Source: Victivallales bacterium (GTDB taxonomy: Bacteria > Verrucomicrobiota > Lentisphaeria > Oligosphaerales > Oligosphaeraceae). From it: DNA of 59,653 nt. Of this stretch, positions 8,474-16,326 are shown in pieces. Where the stretch lies: contig JAFPYX010000018.1 in assembly GCA_017417585.1 (NCBI GenBank), forward strand, positions 1 to 59,653. Direction: 5' to 3'. The notes under the pieces are model-generated. The model saw only the letters and a list, made by a program, of their open reading frames with translations, did no database searches and was not told where the DNA came from. Positions within the stretch are counted from its first letter, which is position 1. The number at the start of each line of letters is the position of its first letter. The translations under genes were made by a program, and so were the position numbers.

Positions 8474-9268
8474 TTATTCGTCCTTGACTGAGGCCATATC
8501 GGAAGGGAGGCGGAACACCTTGTCCACGCCGTCCACCCAGATGTCATACTGATTGTAGCCATCGCCGAAGCAGCGTGAGAAATACCCCACCGCCGCCATG
8601 GGTTCCTGCGCAGATGCATGACCATCGCAGAAGAGGAAATTCGCCTTGCCGGCGTGACGCGCGGCAATTGCACCCTCGCCGCCGGAGGCACGGGAGACCG
8701 CATAGTAGCATCCGTTCTTGTAGTTGCGGCTGTCACCAGACATGCGCCAGCCGGAGTCGCCGGACAGGAAGATCTTGCTGGCGCTGGTCCGGCACTTGTC
8801 CGGTTTGTAGCAGATGAAGCCATCGCCCTTGGCGACGACGCCGTTGTTCAAGGCACCATACCAGGGGTTGTCGCGCACCAGCGCATAGGTGTACCACGGT
8901 TGAACGCTGACCTTGATTTTCGCAGTGTCCGGGCAGGACATTACGCCTTCGGGAATCAGGCCGTTGCTGAAGCAGCCGCCGTTGATTTCGCGCGTGCGGG
9001 CATATACACCATCCAATGTGTAGATGTATGACCAAGGGGCATACCAATCCAAGTGGGCGGCCTGGTCGGCACACGCAGTGAGAATGTATCCCTCCTGGTC
9101 ATTGGCATACATGATGAAGCCCAGACCGCATTGCTTCAGGTTATTGAGACAGGAGACTGCACGAGCCTTCGCACGGGCCTTCGAGAGAGCGGGCAGGAGC
9201 ATTGAGGCCAGGATCGCGATAATCGCAATGACCACCAGAAGTTCAATCAGGGTAAAGGACTTTTTCAT
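8474..9268 (-). CDS. Prepilin-like protein with type IV methylation signal and H-X9-DG motif
   Basis: The 264-residue protein begins with a type IV prepilin signature, [19 protein letters not shown], so a prepilin peptidase would cut before the Phe and methylate it. The hydrophobic helix is followed by [19 protein letters not shown]. The C-terminal domain holds [14 protein letters not shown], the H-X9-DG motif typical of the expanded DUF1559-like prepilin families of Planctomycetes, Lentisphaerota and Verrucomicrobia. The start at 9268 removes a poorly supported upstream extension. No pilus or type II secretion machinery is nearby. A second member lies at 14194-14970. The precise role (pseudopilus tip, surface protein or glycan binding) is unknown. 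Confidence 0.9.
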   Translation of the reverse strand: MKKSFTLIELLVVIAIIAILASMLLPALSKARAKARAVSCLNNLKQCGLGFIMYANDQEGYILTACADQAAHLDWYAPWSYIYTLDGVYARTREINGGCFSNGLIPEGVMSCPDTAKIKVSVQPWYTYALVRDNPWYGALNNGVVAKGDGFICYKPDKCRTSASKIFLSGDSGWRMSGDSRNYKNGCYYAVSRASGGEGAIAARHAGKANFLFCDGHASAQEPMAAVGYFSRCFGDGYNQYDIWVDGVDKVFRLPSDMASVKDE

Positions 9269-9494
9269 GGTGCAGAATTTTATTGGAACAAAACTGAAAA
9301 ACCAATTAACCACCTTGCCAAAGACTAAACTGTTGTAAATTATAGGAAAAAACAAGTCTTTTCTCAAAGGATTTCCGCATCCCCCCTTGTCGCCGGAAAG
9401 ATGGCACGTTCACATGCATTGTTCTCAACTGGTGCGCCGAAATTGCCGCGACCCCGGACGTGGCGTTCTGAATTCATTCCATTTATCTTCCCGT
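9269..9494. other. Divergent intergenic region between prepilin-like gene and symporter
   Basis: This A+T-rich spacer separates two divergent genes. On the minus strand, a CTTGTTTTTTCCTATAATTT stretch about 80 bases before the prepilin-like start could be its promoter. No further gene or RNA is recognised. The right part of the spacer carries the conserved promoter block described separately. Confidence 0.5.
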
Positions 9495-9544
9495 GCAACT
9501 TGATTTTTTGATTAAATCTATCATATTTTATATATATTGGCAAG
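9495..9544 (+). promoter_or_regulatory. Promoter of symporter, conserved with the GntR regulator promoter
   Basis: A candidate sigma-70 promoter with TTGATT, a 17-base spacer and TATATA lies about 70 bases before the symporter ATG. The whole block, from CAACTTG through TTTTTTGATTAAATCTATC to the ATATATATTGGCAA end, is nearly identical to minus-strand sequence at 16207-16259 in front of the GntR-type regulator. Identity extends through the spacer and flanks, more than a core promoter needs, so an operator is likely. Confidence 0.7.
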
Positions 9545-9606
9545 AATCCAAACACTTAGGAAAAGCCACAAACTTCACGATGACTCGCCTGTAATCTCCA
9601 AGTACC

Positions 9607-11898
9607 ATGCACTGGATTGACGCACTGATTGTTCTAGTACCCCTTTCCCTCGTCATGTATCTCGCCTTCCGCAGCAAGCGCTATGCCCGCGGGGTGGTGG
9701 ACTACCTGGCCGCGGGGCGTGTCGGAGGGCGCTATGTCATCGGTGTCGGCAATCTGGCGAGCGCCTTGTCCGTGATCACCTTGGTGGCCGGCGCGGAACA
9801 GCAATTCGAGACGGGTTTTGGCGTGGGCTGGTGGAACAACATTGGGGCTCCGCTGGGCATCGTGCTGGGGCTGACGGGCTACTGCGCAGTCCGCTGGCGC
9901 CAGAGCCGCTGCCTCTCCAAAGGCCAGTTCATCGAGTTGCGCTACGGCAGCAAGGTCTTCCGCTTCGTGACCGGACTCATCAGCACGCTTGCGGAGATGG
10001 TGACGAACTCCATCGGTCCCGCCGTCGCCGCGAATTTCTTCATCTACTATCTTGGTCTGCCCCACCGAGTGATGTTCTTCGGCGTGCCGTTGCCTTGTTA
10101 TATCATCTTGGTCGCCTTGAGCCTGATTGTCGCCACACTGATCATCTGGCCGGGCGGGCGCGTGTCGCTACTGATCACCGACAGCATCCAGGCGCTTCTC
10201 TCCTATCCCATCTTCGTCATCATCGTGGGATTCATCCTCCTGAATTTCGGCTGGGACACGGACATCTCGCCGGTGCTCTGGAACCGCGTGCCCAAAGAGA
10301 GCTTCCTGAACCCCTACGACGTACAGAACTTCCGGGACTTCAACGTCTTCGCGATTATGGTAAGCCTCTTCATGAACATGTTCAATGTCCCGGCCTTCTA
10401 CGGCAACGACACCACGAACTCCGGGCGAACCCCGCATGAGCAGAAGATGGCCGGCGTGATCGGCGCCTGGCGCAACGGCTATGCCTTTCTGATGATCACG
10501 ATGGTCGCCATCATCACCGTCGTCTTCATGAACGGGCCGCAATTCGCCGGAAAGAACCGCTTCGGCGTCAGCAACAACGAAATCCGTCGCGAATTGGCCC
10601 AGCGAGTGCTCACGGATGCCAATCTAAAGATGGACGAAGGAGTGCGCGCCCGCGCCCTGCAGGCCATGGCGGAGATGCCGGACATCCAGCGAATGCCAGG
10701 CGTGGACCCGCCGCTCTCGCAAGACGACAACCTCAACACCGCATATTTCGACCGCGCGCGCGAAGAGCTGGGCGAGACGCCCGAGGGGCGTGAGCAGTTC
10801 CAGAAGTTCCGTGCGCTCTACCGCCAGCAGATGATGCCCGTGATGATGGGAAAGCTGCTGCCGGTCGGCATGTTCGGTCTGTTCGCCCTGCTGATGGTGA
10901 TGCTGCTTGTCTCCACCGACGACACGCGAATCTTCAACGCCGCCGGTTGCATTGTGCAGGACATCGTATTGCCTTTCCTCAAGAAGGGCTCGCTTTCGCC
11001 TCAGGCACATCTGAAGCTCCTGCGTTTCGTCACTCTAGGCGTCTCCATCTTCTTCTTCGTAGTTGCCTTCTTCTTCAAGCAGATGGACTACATCAACATG
11101 TTCACGCAAATCATGACCGGCTTCTGGCTGGCCAGCGCGGGACCCATCATGGTTTTCGGACTCTACACGCGCTTCGGCAACCTGGCCGGCGGCTGGTGCG
11201 CGCTGATCTTCGGCTCCGGAACCACCCTGCTGGGCATGCTGGGCCAGCGCAACTGGGCGAAGCACATCTATCCCTTCCTGGAGAGCCACGGCTGGGTTGA
11301 TGGGCTGGACCGTTTCCTGCGCGCCGTCAGCTCGCCCTTCCATCCATGGATTGAATGGAAGACGGACCCCGTGAACTTCCCCATCAACTCCTACGAGCTG
11401 CTCTTCATCGCGACCTTCCTCGCGATCGCCAGCTACATCATCGCCTCGTTCATCCGATACAAGCCATACGACCTGGACAAGCTGCTGCACCGCGGGAAAT
11501 ACGCCCCGCCTGAGGAACAGGCACGCCTGGCGGCCGCCGCAAGCGCCGCGCGACGCACCCCCCGCTGGAAGCTCCCGCTGGTCTGGTGCAAGATGCTCCT
11601 GGGCATCGACCCCAACTATACGCGCGGCGACAAAATCATCGCCTGGTCGGTTTTCCTGTATTCGTTCGTCTATGCCTTCCTGCTGGCCTTCGTGGGCGTC
11701 TGCGCCTGGAACGCCATCCGCCCCTGGACGCAGGAGGGCTGGAACACCTTCTTCTTCTACAACGAACTGGTCATTCCCGCCATCCTCGGCATCGTCTCGA
11801 CGGTCTGGATGGGCATCGGCGGCTTCATGGACATGAAGGCGCTCTTCCGCGATCTTGCCAAACGGGTGGACGACCCCGAAGACAATGGTATGGTGTAG
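9607..11898 (+). CDS. Sodium/solute symporter (SSS family)
   Basis: An inner-membrane transporter that couples uptake of a solute to sodium. The 763-residue protein shows the family N-terminus (SKRYARGVVDYLAAGRVGGR, then VGNLASALSVITLVAGAEQQ) and many hydrophobic helices across its length. It is longer than the usual 500-600 residues because of a hydrophilic insertion at about 310-415 and C-terminal additional helices (about 600-763). The solute cannot be read from sequence; the next gene is a sialate O-acetylesterase 51 bp downstream, which suggests a sugar, possibly sialic acid. Its promoter block is shared with the GntR-type regulator at 15021-16112, so joint control is likely. Confidence 0.9.
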   Translation: MHWIDALIVLVPLSLVMYLAFRSKRYARGVVDYLAAGRVGGRYVIGVGNLASALSVITLVAGAEQQFETGFGVGWWNNIGAPLGIVLGLTGYCAVRWRQSRCLSKGQFIELRYGSKVFRFVTGLISTLAEMVTNSIGPAVAANFFIYYLGLPHRVMFFGVPLPCYIILVALSLIVATLIIWPGGRVSLLITDSIQALLSYPIFVIIVGFILLNFGWDTDISPVLWNRVPKESFLNPYDVQNFRDFNVFAIMVSLFMNMFNVPAFYGNDTTNSGRTPHEQKMAGVIGAWRNGYAFLMITMVAIITVVFMNGPQFAGKNRFGVSNNEIRRELAQRVLTDANLKMDEGVRARALQAMAEMPDIQRMPGVDPPLSQDDNLNTAYFDRAREELGETPEGREQFQKFRALYRQQMMPVMMGKLLPVGMFGLFALLMVMLLVSTDDTRIFNAAGCIVQDIVLPFLKKGSLSPQAHLKLLRFVTLGVSIFFFVVAFFFKQMDYINMFTQIMTGFWLASAGPIMVFGLYTRFGNLAGGWCALIFGSGTTLLGMLGQRNWAKHIYPFLESHGWVDGLDRFLRAVSSPFHPWIEWKTDPVNFPINSYELLFIATFLAIASYIIASFIRYKPYDLDKLLHRGKYAPPEEQARLAAAASAARRTPRWKLPLVWCKMLLGIDPNYTRGDKIIAWSVFLYSFVYAFLLAFVGVCAWNAIRPWTQEGWNTFFFYNELVIPAILGIVSTVWMGIGGFMDMKALFRDLAKRVDDPEDNGMV

Positions 11899-11949
11899 CC
11901 ATGCCCTCGCCATGTTGTATCCAGCCCCCAACTCAAGGAGCCAATTCCC

Positions 11950-14052
11950 ATGCGCTTGCTTCTCCTGCTCTCATTGCTTTCCCTGACAACCGTCGGCGCC
12001 GCCGACTTCGCCTTCCACCGGAATTTCCAGGACCACGCGGTGCTCCAGCGCGACCGCCCCGTCGAGATCAGCGGCCTGGCCGAGCCGGGTGCCGAAGTGC
12101 GGCTCAGCATCGCCCCGGAAGACGGCAAATATCCCGTCACGCTGGCGCTGGACACCCGGGCGGACGAGGCGGGCGAGTGGAAGTTCTCCGTGACACTGCC
12201 GGCGGGCGGACCCATTTCCCTTTCCGCGCAATGCGGCGGCCAGGAGATTGTGCTGCATGACATCCTGGTCGGCGAGGTCTGGATCCTGACCGGGCAGTCG
12301 AACATGGAACTGCCGCTCTGGGGAGATATTCCGTTCGTGCGCGTCGATGACGGCGAGTATGTCCGCAGCCAGCTTTCCAAGCTGCCGCACATCCGCTACT
12401 TCGAGACAACGAATTCCCTATCTCTGGAAAGCGAGCAGAACGAGCCAAATGGCCGCTGGGTGGCCTTCCATGCGGACGAGCCGACGACCATCAGCGCGGT
12501 GGGATATTTCTTCGCGCGCCAGCTCTACCATGACCTCCAGGTGCCCGTGGGAATCATCAAGGGACACTGGGGGGGGATGCTCATCCGTTCCTTCATGTCC
12601 CGCGACACCCTCTTGAAATGCCGTCCGGAGCTGGTGGATTACGCCGATTCCATGGTCAAGAGCTACCAGGCGGCCGAAGCGAAGGGCCAGCCGATTGAGG
12701 AATGGGCGGCCGAGATGAAACAGTATTGGGAGAAGCTGTTCCTGGACTCCGGCAATCCCGCCGACCGCGAGGCCGCGCGAGGATGGGAGTCGCCGGACTA
12801 CGATGATTCGAAGTGGACGCTCCTGGCGCCCATGGCTGCTGCGACTTTCCGCAAGCCCGACCGCGCGGTCGCGGGCGTCGAGTGGTTCCGCACCACCGTC
12901 CAGATTCCCCCCGAATGGGCGGGCAGGCCGCTTGTCCTCAACCTGGGGACCATCGACGATGTGGACTTCACCTATTTCAACGGCGTTCCGGTGGGCTCGA
13001 TCGGCTATGGCACAAAGGAGTACTGGGCGGTTCCGCGCATCTACCCCATCCCCGCCGAGCTGGTGAAGGCCGGCAAGGCGGTGATCGCCATCCGCGTGCC
13101 CAATTACGACGGCGGCTCCGGCCTCTTCGGCCCCGCGGCGGCCTGGCATCTCGCGCCGGAAGGCAAGCCGGACAAGCGCCTGCCCCTCGCGAACGGCTGG
13201 CGACATCGCCGCGAGGGCTCCCTGAGCGTGCAAGTCGGTTCGCTGATCCTGACGGTCCTGAATCCCCAGAATCCTTTCCACTGTCCGTTCCTGCCCATGA
13301 CCATCTACAACGCAATGATCGCGCCATGGAAACGCTACGGACTGCGCGGCGAACTCTGGTACCAGGGGGAAAGCGACTGCGGCGGCGAACAGGACTACTA
13401 TCAGTTCCAAAACGCCATGGCGGCCGACCGACGCGCCATCTGGGGCGACGACTATGCGTTCCTGTGGTGCCAGCTCTCCGGCTACGAAAACCATTGCCCG
13501 GACAACCGCGGACCGGAGGACTTCTGGAAGGCCAACGACCCCAACCGCAACCACCCCTGGATCCGCTTCCGCGACATGCAGCGGTTGTTGCTGGAGGTCA
13601 TCCCCAATTCCGGCATGGCGGTGACCATCGACCACGGCGATGCGTATGACATCCACCCGCACCGCAAGGAGGAGGTCGGCTTCCGCCTCGCCAGGGAGGC
13701 GGAGCGAATCTGCTATGGCTATCAAGGCGTTTCCGCAGGGCCACTTTACAAATCCTGTGAAGTCGTCGGAAGCCAGATGGTCCTGCACTTCGACAACGTC
13801 GGGGCGGGACTGGCCTCGCTGGACGGAAGGCCGCTGGGGTGCTTCGCCATCGCGGGCGAAGACGGGAAATATGTCTGGGCGGACGCGAAGATCGTCGGGG
13901 ATACGGTCGTCCTCTCCTCCCCTGAGGTTCCGCAGCCCTGCAAGGCATCCTACGGCGCAGTCACCTACGATGAACGGCTGAACTTCGGCAACGCCAACGG
14001 CTTCCCCGCCAGCCCGTTCTTCACCGAACGGCCGGAGTGGCTCCAGCGGTAG
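11950..14052 (+). CDS. Secreted sialate O-acetylesterase (SASA domain)
   Basis: A predicted exported esterase that removes O-acetyl groups from sialic acids or other acetylated glycans. The 700-residue protein has a signal peptide (MRLLLLLSLLSLTTVGAADF), a beta-sandwich N-domain, and the SGNH nucleophile block LTGQSNMELPLWGD with Ser at residue 117. A galactose-binding-like jelly roll is inserted at about 270-400 (WFRTTVQIPPEWAGRPLVLN). The second half of the catalytic fold has GELWYQGESDCGGEQDYYQF and the Asp/His block HGDAYDIHPHRKEEVGFRLA. All catalytic elements are present. An AAGGAG sits 10 bases before the ATG. It is probably cotranscribed with the symporter. A run of eight G near 12569-12576 lies within the gene. 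Confidence 0.93.
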   Translation: MRLLLLLSLLSLTTVGAADFAFHRNFQDHAVLQRDRPVEISGLAEPGAEVRLSIAPEDGKYPVTLALDTRADEAGEWKFSVTLPAGGPISLSAQCGGQEIVLHDILVGEVWILTGQSNMELPLWGDIPFVRVDDGEYVRSQLSKLPHIRYFETTNSLSLESEQNEPNGRWVAFHADEPTTISAVGYFFARQLYHDLQVPVGIIKGHWGGMLIRSFMSRDTLLKCRPELVDYADSMVKSYQAAEAKGQPIEEWAAEMKQYWEKLFLDSGNPADREAARGWESPDYDDSKWTLLAPMAAATFRKPDRAVAGVEWFRTTVQIPPEWAGRPLVLNLGTIDDVDFTYFNGVPVGSIGYGTKEYWAVPRIYPIPAELVKAGKAVIAIRVPNYDGGSGLFGPAAAWHLAPEGKPDKRLPLANGWRHRREGSLSVQVGSLILTVLNPQNPFHCPFLPMTIYNAMIAPWKRYGLRGELWYQGESDCGGEQDYYQFQNAMAADRRAIWGDDYAFLWCQLSGYENHCPDNRGPEDFWKANDPNRNHPWIRFRDMQRLLLEVIPNSGMAVTIDHGDAYDIHPHRKEEVGFRLAREAERICYGYQGVSAGPLYKSCEVVGSQMVLHFDNVGAGLASLDGRPLGCFAIAGEDGKYVWADAKIVGDTVVLSSPEVPQPCKASYGAVTYDERLNFGNANGFPASPFFTERPEWLQR

Positions 14053-14090
14053 CCCGGCTCGCGTGCACACGGTCGAGAACCCATAATTGG

Positions 14091-14124
14091 AGACTAGCCG
14101 ATCTAGCCAAACTAGCCGGACTAG
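14091..14124. repeat. Short CTAGCC-type tandem repeat
   Basis: Three to four copies of a 9-10-bp unit (CTAGCCGAT, CTAGCCAAA, CTAGCCGGA, CTAG) lie in the convergent spacer. Period and sequence differ from the heptanucleotide arrays but share the CTAGCC core found at 18.6 kb. Confidence 0.6.
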
Positions 14125-14133
14125 TAACAAAAT

Positions 14134-14164
14134 TGCCTGCCAAAACCTATGGTTCCGGCAGGCA
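14134..14164. terminator. Bidirectional terminator-like hairpin
   Basis: TGCCTGCC (14134-14141) and GGCAGGCA (14157-14164) form a perfect 8-bp stem with a 15-base loop. T-rich tracts follow on both strands (TTTGATTT on plus, ATTTTGTT on minus), fitting its place between the convergent esterase and prepilin-like genes. Confidence 0.7.
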
Positions 14165-14193
14165 TTTGATTTATGAGATTGTCTCCGCAGGCG

Positions 14194-14970
14194 TTACAGG
14201 TCCTGAGCCTCGGGGACGATGGGGTAGAGCTTCTGGGCACCGCCAGGGAACAATGCCATATGGCTCCACCCGGAGCCAAAGGCACGGGCGAAGTATCCCA
14301 GTCCCTGGAGTGGCTCCAGAGAAACCGCATGGCCGTCCGCGAAGAGCATGTTCGTCTTGCCGGAATGGCGCATGGCAAGCTTGCCTTCGCCGCCGATATT
14401 AATCGAGAGAATGTGGTAGCATCCCTTGCTGTAGTCGGCGACGCGAGCGGAGTCAGCCATCAGGTAGATTTTGCTGTTGCTGGTCTGGCAGCGGTCCGGC
14501 GAATAGGAGGAATATCCGTCGGCGACGGAGGAGCCAGTGATGATGCCGCCATAGTAGCCGTTGTCACGGATCGGCGTGGCGTAGGTCTGCCAAACGCGGT
14601 TGTTGTCCGCCGCCGGCTTCGTGTCCGGGCAGAACATCTGCTTGTCGTTGATCAGCGCCTGGGAGAAGGCCCCCTGGTGCGCGGTGATGGACCAGGTTCG
14701 CCAGATCGTGTCATGGGAATAGATTGGCATCCAGGGCCAGTAGCTCGTATCGTCGCCATAGGGGGAGGCTTCGGTGAGGATTTCGCCATTGTTGTCGTCG
14801 GCATATATCAGGAAGCCCAGACCGCACTGCTTCTGGTTGTTGAGGCAGGAGACCGCACGGGCCTTCTCTCGCGCTTTCGAGAGCGCGGGAAGCAGCATCG
14901 AGGCCAGGATGGCGATAATGGCGATGACGACAAGCAACTCAATCAATGTAAATGATTTGATGTTTTTCAT
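14194..14970 (-). CDS. Prepilin-like protein with type IV methylation signal and H-X9-DG motif, second copy
   Basis: A 258-residue relative of the protein at 8474-9268. It starts [20 protein letters not shown], the prepilin peptidase signal, continues with [20 protein letters not shown], almost the same as copy 1, and ends with [20 protein letters not shown] (H-X9-DG). The middle region differs, with Trp, Tyr and Asp residues suited to a variable beta-rich head. The start at 14970 is the ATG directly before the signal. It lies 50 bases downstream of the GntR-type regulator gene on the same strand, so the two may share a transcript. Function of the head domain is unknown. Confidence 0.9.
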   Translation of the reverse strand: MKNIKSFTLIELLVVIAIIAILASMLLPALSKAREKARAVSCLNNQKQCGLGFLIYADDNNGEILTEASPYGDDTSYWPWMPIYSHDTIWRTWSITAHQGAFSQALINDKQMFCPDTKPAADNNRVWQTYATPIRDNGYYGGIITGSSVADGYSSYSPDRCQTSNSKIYLMADSARVADYSKGCYHILSINIGGEGKLAMRHSGKTNMLFADGHAVSLEPLQGLGYFARAFGSGWSHMALFPGGAQKLYPIVPEAQDL

Positions 14971-15020
14971 GTCAGTTTGCTCCAGGGTTGGAATTCTTAT
15001 GTTTATAAAAAAAGCAAAAA

Positions 15021-16112
15021 TCAAAAGGAACTATCCAAGATGTGCAGTTCCGGCTGGAAGGTGAAGAGCCGCTGTGGAGTGCGTTGCCCCTGGAGACGGC
15101 TTTCCAGCACTTGGAGTGCAAGTGCCAGGTGGCGTCTCATGCTGTTGTCGATGTAGGAGATTGCAGGTTGGGGCTGGTTCGGCGCCTCAGCTTCCCCCAG
15201 GGTCACGATGGCAAGGTCTTGCGGAATGCGGATGCCGTGTTCCTGGCAGAGTCGCGCTAAAACGATGGCGTGCTTGGGGATGGGAATGAAGAGCGAGTCG
15301 ATTCCGGCGAAGAAATTGCACTCTTGAAGGCGGAAGAAGGACTCGCGCATCCACTTGGTGCGAGTGTCGCCCCACGTGAGGTCGCACAGGAAAAGATGGT
15401 CGTTGCACCACTGTAAACTGGCACCGTGCGCCATCAGTTCGCTGCTCCAGGCGGTGATGCGCTGCATCTCGGTCACGTTGTCCAGGTGGTACTGGAAGAT
15501 GCCGGTACGGGTGCGACCATGGGCGCGGAAGTGTTCCAGGATGGCACGCACCGTGGCAGGCTCATCGCAGGTGATGGTGGTCAGGCGCGGGTCCGGGAAA
15601 TACTCGCCCACGTAGATGGCGCGCTCGTAGAAGTGGTCCTGGCTGGCGAGCGTGTTCCGGAAGATGGTGTGGAGGTCGAAGAAGAGCGAATAGGCGTCCG
15701 GCGAATTGACCGCCAGAAGCACGTCGTCCGGCAAGGTTTCCCCTTCCAGGCGCACACGGTAGGTCTTGATTTCCCAACCGGCCTCGGAAAAAAGCCTCTG
15801 TCCTTCGATGAGGAAATTCTGGATGAGAGGGTGGCTGGAGGTGCTGGTAATCAGGTTCAGAGACCTGCAACGCGGCAGCGGCGCGTCCTGGATGTAGCTT
15901 ACCGTGCTACCAACATGCTTCTTCAGCGTGATGTAGCCCTCGCCTGCCAATTGCGCAAGGGCTTTGTACGCCGTGACGAAACTGACATCGTAAAGAGTGG
16001 TGAGTTCCTTGCACGTCGGCAACCGGCTCCCCCTGGGATACTCCCCGGAGACAATTCGCCTGCGCAGATCGGAAACCAGTTGCCTGCTCTTGAAGCCGAT
16101 GGCCTGTTTCAT
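15021..16112 (-). CDS. GntR-type transcriptional regulator with LacI-like sensor domain
   Basis: A 363-residue one-component regulator. Residues about 1-75 are a GntR winged helix ([40 protein letters not shown], then a wing ending [11 protein letters not shown]). The rest resembles the periplasmic-binding-protein fold of LacI/GalR regulators ([56 protein letters not shown]), which usually bind a sugar or sugar phosphate. The AraR group has the same architecture. The start at 16112 puts the winged helix at the N-terminus. Its own promoter block matches that of the symporter gene, so it probably regulates both, and the effector is likely a sugar handled by this locus. Confidence 0.92.
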   Translation of the reverse strand: MKQAIGFKSRQLVSDLRRRIVSGEYPRGSRLPTCKELTTLYDVSFVTAYKALAQLAGEGYITLKKHVGSTVSYIQDAPLPRCRSLNLITSTSSHPLIQNFLIEGQRLFSEAGWEIKTYRVRLEGETLPDDVLLAVNSPDAYSLFFDLHTIFRNTLASQDHFYERAIYVGEYFPDPRLTTITCDEPATVRAILEHFRAHGRTRTGIFQYHLDNVTEMQRITAWSSELMAHGASLQWCNDHLFLCDLTWGDTRTKWMRESFFRLQECNFFAGIDSLFIPIPKHAIVLARLCQEHGIRIPQDLAIVTLGEAEAPNQPQPAISYIDNSMRRHLALALQVLESRLQGQRTPQRLFTFQPELHILDSSF

Positions 16113-16206
16113 GATAGCTCTACGGAAGGAGAAAAAATGGACAAACACAACAAACGAGGCCGTTCGTGAAGGCTCTCCACGAATACTGCCCTGGCGAAGT
16201 GCCGTC

Positions 16207-16259
16207 ATTGCCATATATATAGTATAAGATAAATTTAATCAAAAAACAAGTTGGAAGCA
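16207..16259 (-). promoter_or_regulatory. Promoter of the GntR-type regulator, conserved with the symporter promoter
   Basis: Read on the minus strand, CCAACTTG, TTTTTTGATTAAATTTATC, TTATACTATATATATGGCAA reproduce the symporter promoter block at 9495-9544 with few changes and two single-base gaps. It contains TTGATT and TATATA spaced 17 bases apart, about 100 bases before the regulator start codon. Confidence 0.7.
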
Positions 16260-16261
16260 AA

Positions 16262-16301
16262 AATCCCCGCGCCATGCTAATCGTTTCACGGCACGGGGAT
16301 T
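16262..16301 (-). terminator. Intrinsic terminator of the phosphatase/CBM9 gene
   Basis: On the minus strand AATCCCCGTGCC pairs with GGCGCGGGGATT (12 bp, one wobble pair) and is followed by TTTTTGC. It separates the 16327-18483 gene from the regulator promoter. Confidence 0.8.
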
Positions 16302-16326
16302 GTCGGGTGGATGTCGGATTCGAATT

